Source: Caulobacter sp. Root655 (GTDB lineage: Bacteria > Pseudomonadota > Alphaproteobacteria > Caulobacterales > Caulobacteraceae). From it: DNA of 64,000 nucleotides. How positions within the stretch are numbered: position 1 is the first letter of the stretch; every line of letters begins with the position of its first letter. The stretch covers positions 293,364-357,363 of the forward strand of contig NZ_LMHC01000001.1 in NCBI RefSeq assembly GCF_001427665.1, written 5' to 3'. Position numbers and translations under genes: made by a program. Below, in pieces: positions 37,791-46,389 of the stretch. The notes under the pieces were generated by a model. The model was not told where the DNA came from. It was given only the letters and a program-made list of their open reading frames with translations, and made no database searches.

Positions 37791-39095
37791 CTAGCGCGCT
37801 GGAGCCGGCGCCACGACGACCTCGTCTTCCGCGTCGTCGTTGAGCGCGCCCAGCTCGCCGCGTTCGCGGGCCTTCTTGCCGTAGACCAGCTCGAACAGCG
37901 GCGAGGCCATCAGGGTGGTGACGAGGGCCATCACCACCAGCATCGAGAACAGGGCCGGGCCGATGATGCCCTTCTGCAGGCCGATATTGATGATGATCAA
38001 CTCCATCAGGCCGCGGGCGTTCATCAGGGCGCCGATGCCCATGGCCGTGGCGTTGTCCTGGCCGGTCAGGCGGGCGGCGGCCCAGCAGGCCCCGCCCTTG
38101 GCCAGGATCGAGCCTGCCAGGATGACCGCGGCGACGGCGGCCAGGCCCAGGCTGTTGACCAGGTTCATCTGCGTGTTGAGGCCCGAGAAGGTGAAGAACA
38201 TCGGCACCAGCAAGGCGATGGTGAACGGCTCCAGCTGCTTCTTCAGCTCGCGGGTCAGCAGGCCGCGCGGCATGGCCGTGCCCAGCAGGAAGCCGCCGAA
38301 CACCGAGTGCAGGCCGGCCGCGTCCATGGCCCAGGCGCTGAGCATGAACAGCATGACCACCACGCCCAGCAGGGCCGGGGTGACCTTGCCCTCGCGCTCG
38401 GCCCAGCGGCCCAGCGGGGCCAGGAGCCTGGGGGCCAGGGTCAGCATGAACAGGGCGAACAGGCCGCCGCCGACGGCCGCCTTGACCGCCACCATCGGGC
38501 CGCCGCCGAAGCTGGCCAGCACGATGGCCAGCACCGTCCAGGCGCCGGCGTCGTCGATGGCGCCGGCCGACAGCGACAGCGAGCCGAGCGGCGTCTTGGT
38601 CAGGCCCCGTTCCTGGACGATGCGGGCCAGCACCGGAAAGGCGGTGATCGAGATCGCCGCGCCCATGAACAGCATGGCCTGGAAGGGCGCGACGCCCTTG
38701 CCGAACAGGTTCATGCCGAGCAGCCAGGGCGTCAGGGCGATGGCCACCAGGAATGGCGCGGCCATGCCCGACAGCGACACGGCCAGGGCGCTCTTGGCGT
38801 TGCTCTTGAAGTGGTCGGCGCGGAAACCGACGCCGACCAGGAACATGTAGAGGCCGACGCCCAGCTGGGCGCCGACGAACAGCACCGACTTGGTCTCCTT
38901 GGGGAACAGCATGTGTTGCAGGTCGGGGGTCAGCAAACCAAACAGCGACGGACCCAGGATGATGCCGGCGATCATCTCGCCCACCACCTGTGGCTGGTCG
39001 AAGAACCGCTTCACCAGCCAGCCCACCGTCCGGCACGCCGCGACGATGACGAACATCTGCAAGAAAAAAGCTACGCTCAACTCAGCCGGCGTCAT
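37791..39095 (-). CDS. CPA2-family cation:proton antiporter (KefB-like membrane domain)
   Basis: 434 residues from ATG 39095 (MTPAELSVAFFLQMFVIVAA), with GGGGGAAG upstream; an earlier in-frame ATG lacks such a site. About twelve helices: VGEMIAGIILGPSLFG, FLVGVGFRADHF, LSLSAGAIDDAGAWTVLAIV (the conserved Asp pair of Na+/H+ exchangers) and MNARGLMELIIINIGL near the end. There is no C-terminal TrkA-N regulatory domain, only a short acidic tail, so it is of the NapA/GerN-like size class. Na+(K+)/H+ exchange in the inner membrane. An inverted repeat with TGACAACG half-sites lies 77 bp upstream. Confidence 0.92.
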   Translation of the reverse strand: MTPAELSVAFFLQMFVIVAACRTVGWLVKRFFDQPQVVGEMIAGIILGPSLFGLLTPDLQHMLFPKETKSVLFVGAQLGVGLYMFLVGVGFRADHFKSNAKSALAVSLSGMAAPFLVAIALTPWLLGMNLFGKGVAPFQAMLFMGAAISITAFPVLARIVQERGLTKTPLGSLSLSAGAIDDAGAWTVLAIVLASFGGGPMVAVKAAVGGGLFALFMLTLAPRLLAPLGRWAEREGKVTPALLGVVVMLFMLSAWAMDAAGLHSVFGGFLLGTAMPRGLLTRELKKQLEPFTIALLVPMFFTFSGLNTQMNLVNSLGLAAVAAVILAGSILAKGGACWAAARLTGQDNATAMGIGALMNARGLMELIIINIGLQKGIIGPALFSMLVVMALVTTLMASPLFELVYGKKARERGELGALNDDAEDEVVVAPAPAR

Positions 39096-39171
39096 GGCTT
39101 CCCCCAAATGCCTGCGCCGCCCGAGGTGGTCGCGTTTCTTTTCCTGGAAATACGCTAGCACCCCGCGCGCC

Positions 39172-39207
39172 GGCCTGACAACGCTCGACAGACAGCGTTG
39201 TCAGGCC
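39172..39207. promoter_or_regulatory. 14-bp-arm inverted repeat upstream of the antiporter
   Basis: GGCCTGACAACGCT and AGCGTTGTCAGGCC, perfect arms separated by 8 nt. It contains the same TGACAACG/CGTTGTCA half-sites as the palindrome at 36371. It could be an operator for the antiporter, or the terminator of the Rrf2-type gene at 39270; a T-run is lacking, which favours operator. Confidence 0.5.
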
Positions 39208-39269
39208 AAGGTTGGCGCCGAGCCAAGGCGACGCTGGGCCAGCATCGCTTCGCGATAGGGATGAAGTTC

Positions 39270-39710
39270 TTAGGCCGCGACCGAGGCCGTCGACGCGCCC
39301 GACAGCAAGTCGGCGACCGAAATCAGCGCCAGCCGTTCGGCCACGGCGGTGTCGGCGGCGACCATCGCGCCGCGCACGGCGTCGGGAATCTTCTCGCCCA
39401 CCGGGCAGCCCTTGACGCCCTTGGGCGCCACGCCGAGGTGGGCGCAGCCGTTCACGGCCCGCAGCACCACGTCCAGGGTGATCTCCTCGGCGGGCTTCAG
39501 CAGCCAGGCGCCGCCGTTGGCCCCGGCCCGCGCGCCGATCAGCCCGGCCTTGCCGAGCATGGCGGTCACGCGGCGCACCACCACCGGGTTGGTCGGCACC
39601 GAGGCGGCGAGCTCGGCGCTGGCCACGGCGCGGTCCGCCGAGAAGGCGCTCTTGTGCGCCAGATAGGCGAGGGCGTGGGCCGCCACTGGGAATTTCTGAC
39701 TATCGGACAT
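39270..39710 (-). CDS. Rrf2-family transcriptional regulator
   Basis: 146 residues from ATG 39710 (MSDSQKFPVAAHALAYLAHK). Winged helix typical of Rrf2 proteins: SAELAASVPTNPVVVRRVTAMLGKAGLI recognition region, then GANGGAWLLKPAEEITLDVVLRAVNG wing and dimer helix. The conserved late segment GCPVGEKIPDAVRGAMVAAD matches the YwnA/BadM-like branch. Only two cysteines (AVNGCAHLG and GCPVG), spaced unlike the three of IscR/NsrR, so an Fe-S cluster is doubtful. Situated between the antiporter and kup; targets unknown. Confidence 0.87.
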   Translation of the reverse strand: MSDSQKFPVAAHALAYLAHKSAFSADRAVASAELAASVPTNPVVVRRVTAMLGKAGLIGARAGANGGAWLLKPAEEITLDVVLRAVNGCAHLGVAPKGVKGCPVGEKIPDAVRGAMVAADTAVAERLALISVADLLSGASTASVAA

Positions 39711-39897
39711 TTTTCTGTGGCAGGACCCTAGGGGCGTGGCGCGTGCGTTCAACCTAAAAGCATAGTCGGCGAAAAGTATCGGCGGTATCCCGGTTCAGGT
39801 CGCGATTGAACCGGAGCGGGATTGGGTGTATCGCGCCCCGCTTGATCGATATGGGGCTCCGCACCGCGATTTGCGAGGGCGACCCCGGAGGGATTGA

Positions 39898-41874
39898 ATG
39901 GCTTCCGAAGCCTCTGGCGCACCCGCTCCCAACAGCGCCGCCTCATGTGACGTCCCTCCGCAAGCTGGCCATGACCTGAAAGGGCATAGCTTCCTGGCGC
40001 TCGCGGTCGGTTCGGTCGGCGTCGTGTTCGGCGATATCGGCACGAGTCCGCTGTACGCCTTCAAGGAAGCGCTGCACGCCACCGCCAAGGACGGGGTGAC
40101 CCGTCCCGAGATCCTGGGCGTGGTGTCGCTGGCCCTGTGGGCGCTGATCCTGGTCGTCACGATCAAGTACGTGCTGTTCATCATGCGCGCCGACAACAAG
40201 GGCGAGGGCGGGGTGCTGTCGCTGATGGCCCTGGCCCAGCACGCCATCGGCAAACGCACCACCCTGGTCTTCGTGCTCGGGGTCACCGGGGCGGCGCTGT
40301 TCTACGGCGACGCGGTGATCACCCCGGCGATCTCGGTGCTGTCGGCGGTGGAAGGCCTGCGGACCATTCCGATGTTCGAGACCAGCGTCACCACGCAGAT
40401 GGTGCTGCTGATCGCCACGGTCATGCTGCTGGGCCTGTTCTTCATCCAGAGCCGGGGCACGGCCGTGGTCGGCAGGCTGTTCGGCCCGGTGTGCGCCGTC
40501 TGGTTCGCGGTGATGTTCGCCCTGGGCGCCTATCATCTGGCCGACAATCCCGGCGTGTTCGCGGCGATCAGCCCCCACTACGCCGTCTCCTTCCTGATGC
40601 ACCACGGCATGGCCGGCTTCATCGTGCTGGGCGCGGTGTTCCTGACCGTGACCGGCGCCGAGGCCCTGTCGGCCGACATGGGCCACTTCGGGCGCTGGCC
40701 GATCCAGGCCGCCTGGCTGTTCTTCGTGCTGCCCTGCCTGGCGGTGAACTATCTGGGCCAGGGCGCCTTCGCCCTGCAGACCCTGGAAACCGCCAACGCC
40801 GCCGGCCTGCCGATGCCGGAGCTGAACTGGTTCTTCGAGATGGCCCCGGAATTCCTGCGCCTGCCGCTGGTGTTCCTGGCCGGCGCGGCCACGGTCATCG
40901 CCAGCCAGGCGGTGATCACCGGCGCCTTCTCGCTGACCCAGCAGGCCATCCAGCTGGGCCTGCTGCCCCGCCAGGACATCAAGCGCACCTCCGAGACCCA
41001 GTCGGGCCAGATCTTCGTGCCGCAGCTCAACACCATGCTGCTGGTCGGGGTGCTGGCGATCATGTTCACCTTCCAGACCTCCTCGGCCCTGGCCCACGCC
41101 TATGGCCTGGCGGTGACCGGCACCATGGTGGTCACCACCTGCATGGCCTTCATCGTCATGCGCCGACTGTGGAACTGGAAGACCCCGGCCGCCCTGGCCT
41201 TCCTGATCCCGTTCATGGCCCTGGACCTGACCTTCCTGTCGGCCAACGCCCTGCGGTTCTTCACCGGCGGCTGGCTGCCGGTGCTGATCGGGGCCGTGCT
41301 GTTCACGATCATGGCCACCTGGGTGCGCGGCAGCCAGATCCTCACCGAGAAGACCCGTCGCGACAGCGTGCCCCTGGTCGACCTGATGGAGATTCTACGG
41401 GCCCGCGCCCCGCACCGCGCCCCCGGCACGGCGATCTTCCTGACCTCCGACCCGGACATGACCCCGGTCGCTCTCATGCATAACCTGAAGCACAACAAGG
41501 TGCTGCACGAGCGCAACGTGGTGCTGACCGTCCGCACGGCCGACACGCCGCGGGTGGCCGAGGAGGACCGGATCCGCACCCAGGCGATCAACGCCGACTT
41601 CAAGAAGGTCGAGATCTTCTACGGCTTCATGGAAAGCCCCAACGTGCCCAAGGCCCTGGCCTTGCTGCGCAAGCAGCAGGGGCTGAAGTTCGACATCATG
41701 GCCACCAGCTTCTTCCTGGGCCGCCGCTCGATCGTGCCGTCGGCCAATTCGGGCATGCCGTTGTGGCAGGACCGCATCTACATCTTCCTGATGAAGAACG
41801 CCGCCAACCCCACCGACTTCTTCAAGATCCCCCCCGGCCGCGTGGTCGAGCTGGGCGCCCAGGTGACCGTCTAG
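39898..41874 (+). CDS. kup: Low-affinity K+ uptake transporter
   Basis: 658 residues. KUP/HAK family potassium-proton symporter of the inner membrane. The signature GSVGVVFGDIGTSPLYAFKEAL is near residue 40, IKYVLFIMRADNKGEGGVLSLMAL follows, then YGDAVITPAISVLSAVEGL. Twelve helices occupy the first about 450 residues; the C-terminal about 190 residues form the cytosolic domain (FLTSDPDMTPVALMHNLKHNKVLHERN, MATSFFLGRRSIVPSA). Full length. It is followed without any gap by a small membrane protein gene. Confidence 0.96.
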   Translation: MASEASGAPAPNSAASCDVPPQAGHDLKGHSFLALAVGSVGVVFGDIGTSPLYAFKEALHATAKDGVTRPEILGVVSLALWALILVVTIKYVLFIMRADNKGEGGVLSLMALAQHAIGKRTTLVFVLGVTGAALFYGDAVITPAISVLSAVEGLRTIPMFETSVTTQMVLLIATVMLLGLFFIQSRGTAVVGRLFGPVCAVWFAVMFALGAYHLADNPGVFAAISPHYAVSFLMHHGMAGFIVLGAVFLTVTGAEALSADMGHFGRWPIQAAWLFFVLPCLAVNYLGQGAFALQTLETANAAGLPMPELNWFFEMAPEFLRLPLVFLAGAATVIASQAVITGAFSLTQQAIQLGLLPRQDIKRTSETQSGQIFVPQLNTMLLVGVLAIMFTFQTSSALAHAYGLAVTGTMVVTTCMAFIVMRRLWNWKTPAALAFLIPFMALDLTFLSANALRFFTGGWLPVLIGAVLFTIMATWVRGSQILTEKTRRDSVPLVDLMEILRARAPHRAPGTAIFLTSDPDMTPVALMHNLKHNKVLHERNVVLTVRTADTPRVAEEDRIRTQAINADFKKVEIFYGFMESPNVPKALALLRKQQGLKFDIMATSFFLGRRSIVPSANSGMPLWQDRIYIFLMKNAANPTDFFKIPPGRVVELGAQVTV

Positions 41875-42237
41875 ATGAATTTCCTCGGCGTCATCGGCGA
41901 CGTTCTGTGGATTCTGGCGCTGTCGATCATGGCCGGCGCCTCGCGAATGTCGTGGGGCAAGATCGGCAAGGACCTGAAGGTTCCGGTACTGTGGTCGCCG
42001 TCGGGCGCGACCGTGTGGCGGGCCCCGCGCGTGGTGGCGCTGGTGTTCCTGCCGCTCTTCGCCTTCCTGCTCAGCCTGTGGCTGATGCTGGGCAGCCGCG
42101 AGCCGATGGGCCTGGAGCTGGCGATCATCCTGCTGTGCGTGCGCGCCACCCTGGCGGCGATCTTCGCGGTGGTCCACCTGGCCCAGATCCGCCGGGCCCT
42201 CAACCAGCTGGTCGACGAAGGCCAGATCAAGCTCTGA
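41875..42237 (+). CDS. Small membrane protein co-translated with kup
   Basis: 120 residues; ATG begins at the base after the kup stop codon, so ribosomes probably reinitiate. Three likely membrane segments: GVIGDVLWILALSIMAGA, VVALVFLPLFAFLLSLWLML and GLELAIILLCVRATLAAIFAVV. A cytosolic loop SWGKIGKDLKVPVLWSPSG joins the first two. No family recognised. The coupling to kup suggests an accessory role, but this is inference. Confidence 0.7.
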   Translation: MNFLGVIGDVLWILALSIMAGASRMSWGKIGKDLKVPVLWSPSGATVWRAPRVVALVFLPLFAFLLSLWLMLGSREPMGLELAIILLCVRATLAAIFAVVHLAQIRRALNQLVDEGQIKL

Positions 42238-42271
42238 CGGCGACGGAGCCCGGAAGGTTCCCATCCCACCG

Positions 42272-42351
42272 TTTCCCCGGCGAAGGCCGGGGCCCAGGTG
42301 AAACCCACGAGCCGCTCCTGGTGAATCTGGGTCCCGGCCTTCGCCGGGAAA
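42272..42351. repeat. Dispersed palindromic repeat before argG
   Basis: Left arm TTTCCCCGGCGAAGGCCGGG (then GCCCAG), right arm CTGGG then TCCCGGCCTTCGCCGGGAAA; about 25-bp arms around a 29-nt loop. A familiar alphaproteobacterial intergenic element (CCGGCGAAGGCCGG...GGTCCCGGCCTTCGCCGG). It lies 34 bp past the small membrane protein gene. Confidence 0.8.
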
Positions 42352-42426
42352 GCGGATTTGGGACGGCTGGCCACGGTTCCTCCAACACCCGCGTTTCAAT
42401 CGACACGAAACCGCGCTAAACGCCCC

Positions 42427-42485
42427 GCGACTTGGTGTTTCTCCGAAGGAGAAACACTCTGCGACTTTGTGTTTCCTCGGAAGGA
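42427..42485 (+). promoter_or_regulatory. argG leader: duplicated 24-nt segment with hairpin
   Basis: GCGACTTGGTGTTTCTCCGA (42427) is repeated as GCGACTTTGTGTTTCCTCGG (42461). The second copy ends in GGAAGGA, the argG ribosome site. The first copy forms GTGTTTCTCC-GAA-GGAGAAACAC, a perfect 10-bp stem that hides its own GGAG. The arrangement could reflect leader duplication or control of argG translation. Confidence 0.4.
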
Positions 42486-42494
42486 CCCCCGCTC

Positions 42495-43718
42495 ATGGCC
42501 ACCAAGCCCGTGAAGAAGGTCGTGCTCGCCTATTCGGGCGGTCTCGACACCTCGATCATCCTCAAGTGGCTGCAGACCGAGTATGGGGCGGAGGTCGTCA
42601 CCTTCACCGCCGACCTCGGCCAGGGCGAGGAAATCGAACCGGCGCGGGCCAAGGCGCTGGCGGCCGGCGTCAAGCCGGAGAACATCTTCATCGAGGACGT
42701 GCGCGAGGAGTTCGTCCGCGACTACGTCTTCCCGATGTTCCGGGCCAACACGGTCTATGAGGGCCAGTACCTGCTGGGCACCTCGATCGCCCGGCCGCTG
42801 ATCGCCAAGAAGCAGATCGAGATCGCCCGCAAGGTCGGCGCCGACGCGGTCAGCCACGGCGCGACCGGCAAGGGCAACGACCAGGTCCGCTTCGAGCTGG
42901 GCTACTACGCGCTCGAGCCCGACATCCACGTGATCGCCCCCTGGCGCGAATGGGACTTCAAGTCCCGCGAGGCCCTGCTGGAATTCGCCGAGAAGCATCA
43001 AATCCAGATCGCCAAGGACAAGCGCGGCGAGGCCCCGTTCAGCGTCGACGCCAACCTGCTGCACAGCTCGTCGGAAGGTAAGGTCCTGGAGGACCCCGCC
43101 GTCGAGGCTCCCGAATTCGTCCACATGCGCACCATCGCCCCGGAAGACGCGCCCGATAAGCCGCACGTCTTCACGATCGACTTCGAGAAGGGCGACGCGG
43201 TGGCCATCGACGGCGTCGCCATGTCGCCGGCCACGCTGCTGACCAAGCTCAACGAACTGGGCCACGACAACGGCGTGGGCCGGCTGGACCTGGTCGAGAA
43301 CCGCTTCGTCGGCATGAAGTCGCGCGGCGTCTACGAGACCCCGGGCGGCACGATCCTGCTGGCCGCCCACCGCGGCGTCGAGTCGATCACCCTGGACCGC
43401 GGGTCGATGCACCTGAAGGACGAGCTGATGCCGAAATATGCGTCGCTGGTCTATAACGGCTTCTGGTTCGCCCCCGAGCGCGAGATGCTGCAGGCGGCCA
43501 TCGACTACAGCCAGCAGAAGGTCACCGGCCAGGTGCGGGTCAAGCTCTACAAGGGCAATGTCTCGATCATCGGTCGCGAAAGCCCCTACAGCCTCTACGA
43601 CCAGGACCTGGTCACCTTCGAGGAAGGCAAGGTCGCCTACGACCACCGCGACGCCGGCGGCTTCATCAAGCTCAACGCCCTGCGCCTGCGCGTGCTGGCC
43701 AAGCGCGACAAGCGCTAG
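42495..43718 (+). CDS. argG: Argininosuccinate synthase
   Basis: 407 residues from ATG 42495 ([20 protein letters not shown]), GGAAGGA upstream. Joins citrulline and aspartate with ATP in arginine biosynthesis. The PP-loop motif AYSGGLDTS is at residues 12-20. Citrulline/aspartate-binding segments include [30 protein letters not shown] and [15 protein letters not shown]. Complete and of normal length. Ends 41 nt before a strong intrinsic terminator; no other arginine gene is adjacent. An in-frame upstream GTG would extend it through the leader hairpin and is rejected. Confidence 0.97.
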   Translation: MATKPVKKVVLAYSGGLDTSIILKWLQTEYGAEVVTFTADLGQGEEIEPARAKALAAGVKPENIFIEDVREEFVRDYVFPMFRANTVYEGQYLLGTSIARPLIAKKQIEIARKVGADAVSHGATGKGNDQVRFELGYYALEPDIHVIAPWREWDFKSREALLEFAEKHQIQIAKDKRGEAPFSVDANLLHSSSEGKVLEDPAVEAPEFVHMRTIAPEDAPDKPHVFTIDFEKGDAVAIDGVAMSPATLLTKLNELGHDNGVGRLDLVENRFVGMKSRGVYETPGGTILLAAHRGVESITLDRGSMHLKDELMPKYASLVYNGFWFAPEREMLQAAIDYSQQKVTGQVRVKLYKGNVSIIGRESPYSLYDQDLVTFEEGKVAYDHRDAGGFIKLNALRLRVLAKRDKR

Positions 43719-43759
43719 CGGGGTCAAGGTCGAGCTTTCGGGCTGGATCGGATACGGAC

Positions 43760-43790
43760 AAGCCCCGCCGGCGACGGCGGGGCTTTTTTT
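43760..43790 (+). terminator. Rho-independent terminator of argG
   Basis: AAGCCCCGCCG-GCGA-CGGCGGGGCTT is a perfect 11-bp stem with a GNRA loop, followed by TTTTT. The clearest intrinsic terminator in the window. Confidence 0.93.
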
Positions 43791-43858
43791 GTTGGGTCGG
43801 CTTCCGACCCTGAACGGACGTTCGAACGGTCAGCGTCCGAAACCCAAAACCATCCCGT

Positions 43859-43985
43859 CCCTCCCCCCTGTGGGGAGGGTGGCCCGCGCAGCGGGTCGGG
43901 TGGGGGTTCGGTGCAGAGAGCTTGGGGGGCGGTGAAGCCCCACCCACCAGCTTCGCTGGTCCCCCCTCCCCATAAAGGGGAGGGA
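43859..43985. repeat. G/C-tract palindromic repeat, subtype B copy 2
   Basis: CCCTCCCCCCTGTGGGGAGG start and CCCCATAAAGGGGAGGG end. It shares GGCGGTGAAGCCCCACCC and ACCAGCTTCGCTGGT with the copy at 35141. It fills most of the argG-44030 gap, of which the rest (43791-43858, 43986-44029) shows nothing. Confidence 0.82.
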
Positions 43986-44029
43986 AGAACGGTTGTCCGA
44001 CATTCACCAATTCCGGATCCCGGACGCGA

Positions 44030-44404
44030 TCAGGCCTCCGGCCGCACCAGGTTCGGCGCCAGGTTGATCCCCGTCTTGTTGAAGATCACCCAGCCGATCA
44101 CCGTGAACGCGGCGTTGAGCAGCTGCTGGGCCAGGACCAGGGTCATTAGCTTGGTGAACTGCAGGGTCTGGTTGAAGGCCAGTTCCTGGTTGTGCAGGAT
44201 CATGTCGGCCGCCTCGGGCGGGATGAGACCGTTGGCCAGGGCCGTGCGCGTCTGGATCGACGCCTCGGCCAGGCTGCGCAGATAGCCCGGCAGCACCACC
44301 TTGTTGGCCTTCCACCAGGCGGCGGACACCCCCTTCAACTCGTCCTCCAGCGCGGAGACCAGCTGGTCGACGGTGTCGATGTTCAGGTTCGCGAAATCGA
44401 CCAT
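44030..44404 (-). CDS. Hypothetical protein with C-terminal membrane segment (124 aa)
   Basis: Starts MVDFANLNIDTVDQLVSALE. The N-terminal 60 residues look helical and amphipathic (DELKGVSAAWWKANKVVLPG, YLRSLAEASIQTRTALANGL); the C-terminal part has a hydrophobic helix (LMTLVLAQQLLNAAFTVIGW). No known domain recognised. It follows the lipoprotein gene on the same strand with only 4 nt between them, so the two are probably one transcript and may act together at the envelope. Confidence 0.6.
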   Translation of the reverse strand: MVDFANLNIDTVDQLVSALEDELKGVSAAWWKANKVVLPGYLRSLAEASIQTRTALANGLIPPEAADMILHNQELAFNQTLQFTKLMTLVLAQQLLNAAFTVIGWVIFNKTGINLAPNLVRPEA

Positions 44405-44408
44405 GGTC

Positions 44409-44864
44409 CTATCCGCCGTTCTTCATGGCGCCGACGGCCTTGGCCGCCTGGTCGCAGCTGACCATCATCGCGGTGGTCGCGCCCGTCGCCGGGACGACGC
44501 CGAAGGCCTTGTGGAGGGTCGCCAGGCCGGAGACCTGGCCGCCGCAGCCCTTGATCAGCCCGACCGTGATGTCGCGCGCCTCGCCGGCCCGCTTGCCGCC
44601 CACTGGCGCCGTGCTGGCCCGGATGGCCGCCACGGCCAGGGCGGCCTGGATGTCGGCATAGGTCCCGATCTTGCCGGCATAGGTCGCCTTGTCCTGGTAG
44701 AGGCCCATCTCCGCCTCGGCCGCCAGCCGGGCCACGCCCTCGTAGGCGGTGGTGGTCTTCTGGTCGAGTGTCGGGTCATAGGGCGGGGCGAACAGCGCGC
44801 ACCCCGCCAGGGCCGTCGCCAGGGCGAAGGCCGTCGCGGCGCGGAGGGCGTTGACTGTCGACAT
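44409..44864 (-). CDS. Putative lipoprotein (151 aa)
   Basis: MSTVNALRAATAFALATALAGC begins with a typical type II signal peptide; lipobox ALAGC places the lipidated Cys at residue 22. The mature part is Ala-rich and helical (TTAYEGVARLAAEAEMGLYQ, DIQAALAVAAIRASTAPVGG) with two further Cys residues (LIKGCGG, MVSCDQA) that could form a disulfide in the periplasm. No family recognised. Coupled to the 44030 gene downstream. Confidence 0.65.
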   Translation of the reverse strand: MSTVNALRAATAFALATALAGCALFAPPYDPTLDQKTTTAYEGVARLAAEAEMGLYQDKATYAGKIGTYADIQAALAVAAIRASTAPVGGKRAGEARDITVGLIKGCGGQVSGLATLHKAFGVVPATGATTAMMVSCDQAAKAVGAMKNGG

Positions 44865-44936
44865 GCGGGTTCTCCAGAAGCTGGAGCATGGCCCGGTTGG
44901 CGGGATCGCTCAAGTCCAGGGTGAACGACCCCGCGA

Positions 44937-45034
44937 CTAGAGCAAGTCGTGCGGAACCGCTCGACTTGCTCTAGTTTTTTATTTTCGCATCGTTTTCGCG
45001 GAAAACCGGTCTCCACTTTTCCGCACGATGCTCT
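44937..45034. repeat. Pair of dispersed palindromes (CTAGAGCAAGTCG and TTTTCGCATCG types)
   Basis: 44937-44974: CTAGAGCAAGTCG and CGACTTGCTCTAG, perfect 13-bp arms, followed by T6. 44976-45034: the A/T-rich TTTATTTTCGCATCG unit ending CCGCACGATGCTCT, with a GCGGAAAACCGG core. Both are common alphaproteobacterial intergenic elements, related in style to the 51-bp repeat at 26486. They reach the stop codon of the MarR-GNAT gene. Confidence 0.75.
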
Positions 45035-46004
45035 ACGCCTGAGGTCGATAGCTCATCGCCACGTCGCATCGCGCGTAGCGGCCGCCGAACGTGGCCATGA
45101 TCTCGGCGTCGTGCTGGAAGCCCAGCTTCTCGTAGAGGTGGATCGCGGCGGCGCATTGGGTGTTGGTCAGCAGGTACAGATGCTCGACGCCCATCGCCGT
45201 GGCCCGCTCCAGGGCCTGGGCGAGCAGGAATTCGCCGACCTTGCGCCCGCGCGCCGCCTTCGAGACCCCCATCTTGGTCAGCTCGAACCAGCCGTCCTTC
45301 ATCTTCATCAGGGCGCAGGTGCCGACCACGCCGAGGTCCGGCGTGTCGGCGAACAGGATGACGCCGCCTTTGTCGATGATCAGTTCGCGGGGGTTGGACA
45401 GCAGCCGGATGTCGTTGTCCTCGAGCGCGAACATCTCCTCGATCCATTCGGCGTTGATCCGGTAGAACGGCTCGGCCAGGTCGTCGGCGAAGTCGCGGAT
45501 CGTCAGCCCGCCGTCGGCCGGCTGCGCCAGGGCCTCGACCCGCCGGGTCAGGGATTGCTTGTCCAGTTCAGCTTCCAGCATGGCGATCTGCTCCAGGAAG
45601 GATCCGCGCAAGCCGCGGCACATCTCGACGGCCGCGGCCTCGACGCGCGGCCACAGGTCGCGTTCGGCGCGGGCGATCAGCGCCTCGCCCTCCGGGCTGA
45701 GGGTGAGGGTCTTGTGACGCTGGTCGCGGCCTTCGCGGCTGGCGGTGATCAGGCCCTGGTCGACCAGGGCCAGGATGGTGCGGGTGATGGTGGGTTGGCT
45801 GATGCGCAGGTGCTGGGCGATCGCCCCGACCGTCAGCGGTCCTTGACGCCGCAAGGTGGCCAGCAGCAGCTGCTGGGCCGGCTGGATCGGCAGGTTCGTC
45901 GCCTGCAGGGTGGCGGCGGCGTCGGCCTGGAAACGATCGGCCAGCCGCTTGAGGCGGCTGCCCAGGAACAGGGGGCCCAGCTCGGCGAGCACGTCGGTCG
46001 TCAT
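45033..46004 (-). CDS. MarR-GNAT fusion protein
   Basis: 323 residues from ATG 46004 (MTTDVLAELGPLFLGSRLKR). Residues 1-150 are a MarR winged helix: GPLTVGAIAQHLRISQPTITRTI recognition region and LITASREGRDQRHKTLTLSPEG wing. Residues about 165-315 are a GNAT acetyltransferase: TCALMKMKDGWFELTKMGV, acetyl-CoA loop ARGRKVGEFLL and the terminal NTQCAAAIHLYEKLGF. Such fusions occur widely, and a few are thought to link an acetylated ligand to its own regulation. The A/T-rich stretch just upstream is its likely operator-promoter. It diverges from the gene at 46390. Confidence 0.9.
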   Translation of the reverse strand: MTTDVLAELGPLFLGSRLKRLADRFQADAAATLQATNLPIQPAQQLLLATLRRQGPLTVGAIAQHLRISQPTITRTILALVDQGLITASREGRDQRHKTLTLSPEGEALIARAERDLWPRVEAAAVEMCRGLRGSFLEQIAMLEAELDKQSLTRRVEALAQPADGGLTIRDFADDLAEPFYRINAEWIEEMFALEDNDIRLLSNPRELIIDKGGVILFADTPDLGVVGTCALMKMKDGWFELTKMGVSKAARGRKVGEFLLAQALERATAMGVEHLYLLTNTQCAAAIHLYEKLGFQHDAEIMATFGGRYARCDVAMSYRPQA

Positions 46005-46389
46005 GGTCAGGTTCCGGAATCTCAATCTATATGTTGCGCTATATACATCGCTATGTGGTGGCTCTGGCAACCCTGAAAACGGCCTGCCGGACGTTTCCAG
46101 CCCGGAGCAGGCGCGCAACACGTTGTTCGACGAACCGTGGCCCGAGCGCAACAATAGCCAGGCCGTGTCGCCGGTTCGTGGCTGTCGACCTTGTTCCAGG
46201 CGGAGGATCGTGGGATCAGCACCCACCCATCAACGCTCCCCGGAGACCACCGCTCGCATGACTTTCGACGCCACACAGCCACACAAGCCCCCGATCCGGG
46301 TGCGATGGCGCGCGTCGAGCGAGCCGTGTCCGCCCCTTCGAGTCCAACACCGCTAGGCGGCCGTTCCCGGCCGTCGCCGGGAGCCCAAG
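46005..46389. other. 385-bp divergent intergenic region with A/T-rich operator-like site
   Basis: Near the MarR-GNAT start is CTATATGTTGCGCTATATAC (46025-46044): inverted TATAT/ATATA arms around an 8-nt core, the shape of a MarR operator and the only A/T-rich spot nearby. From 46060 to 46389 I see no credible reading frame, repeat or RNA. GGGAG precedes the ATG at 46390. Confidence 0.45.
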
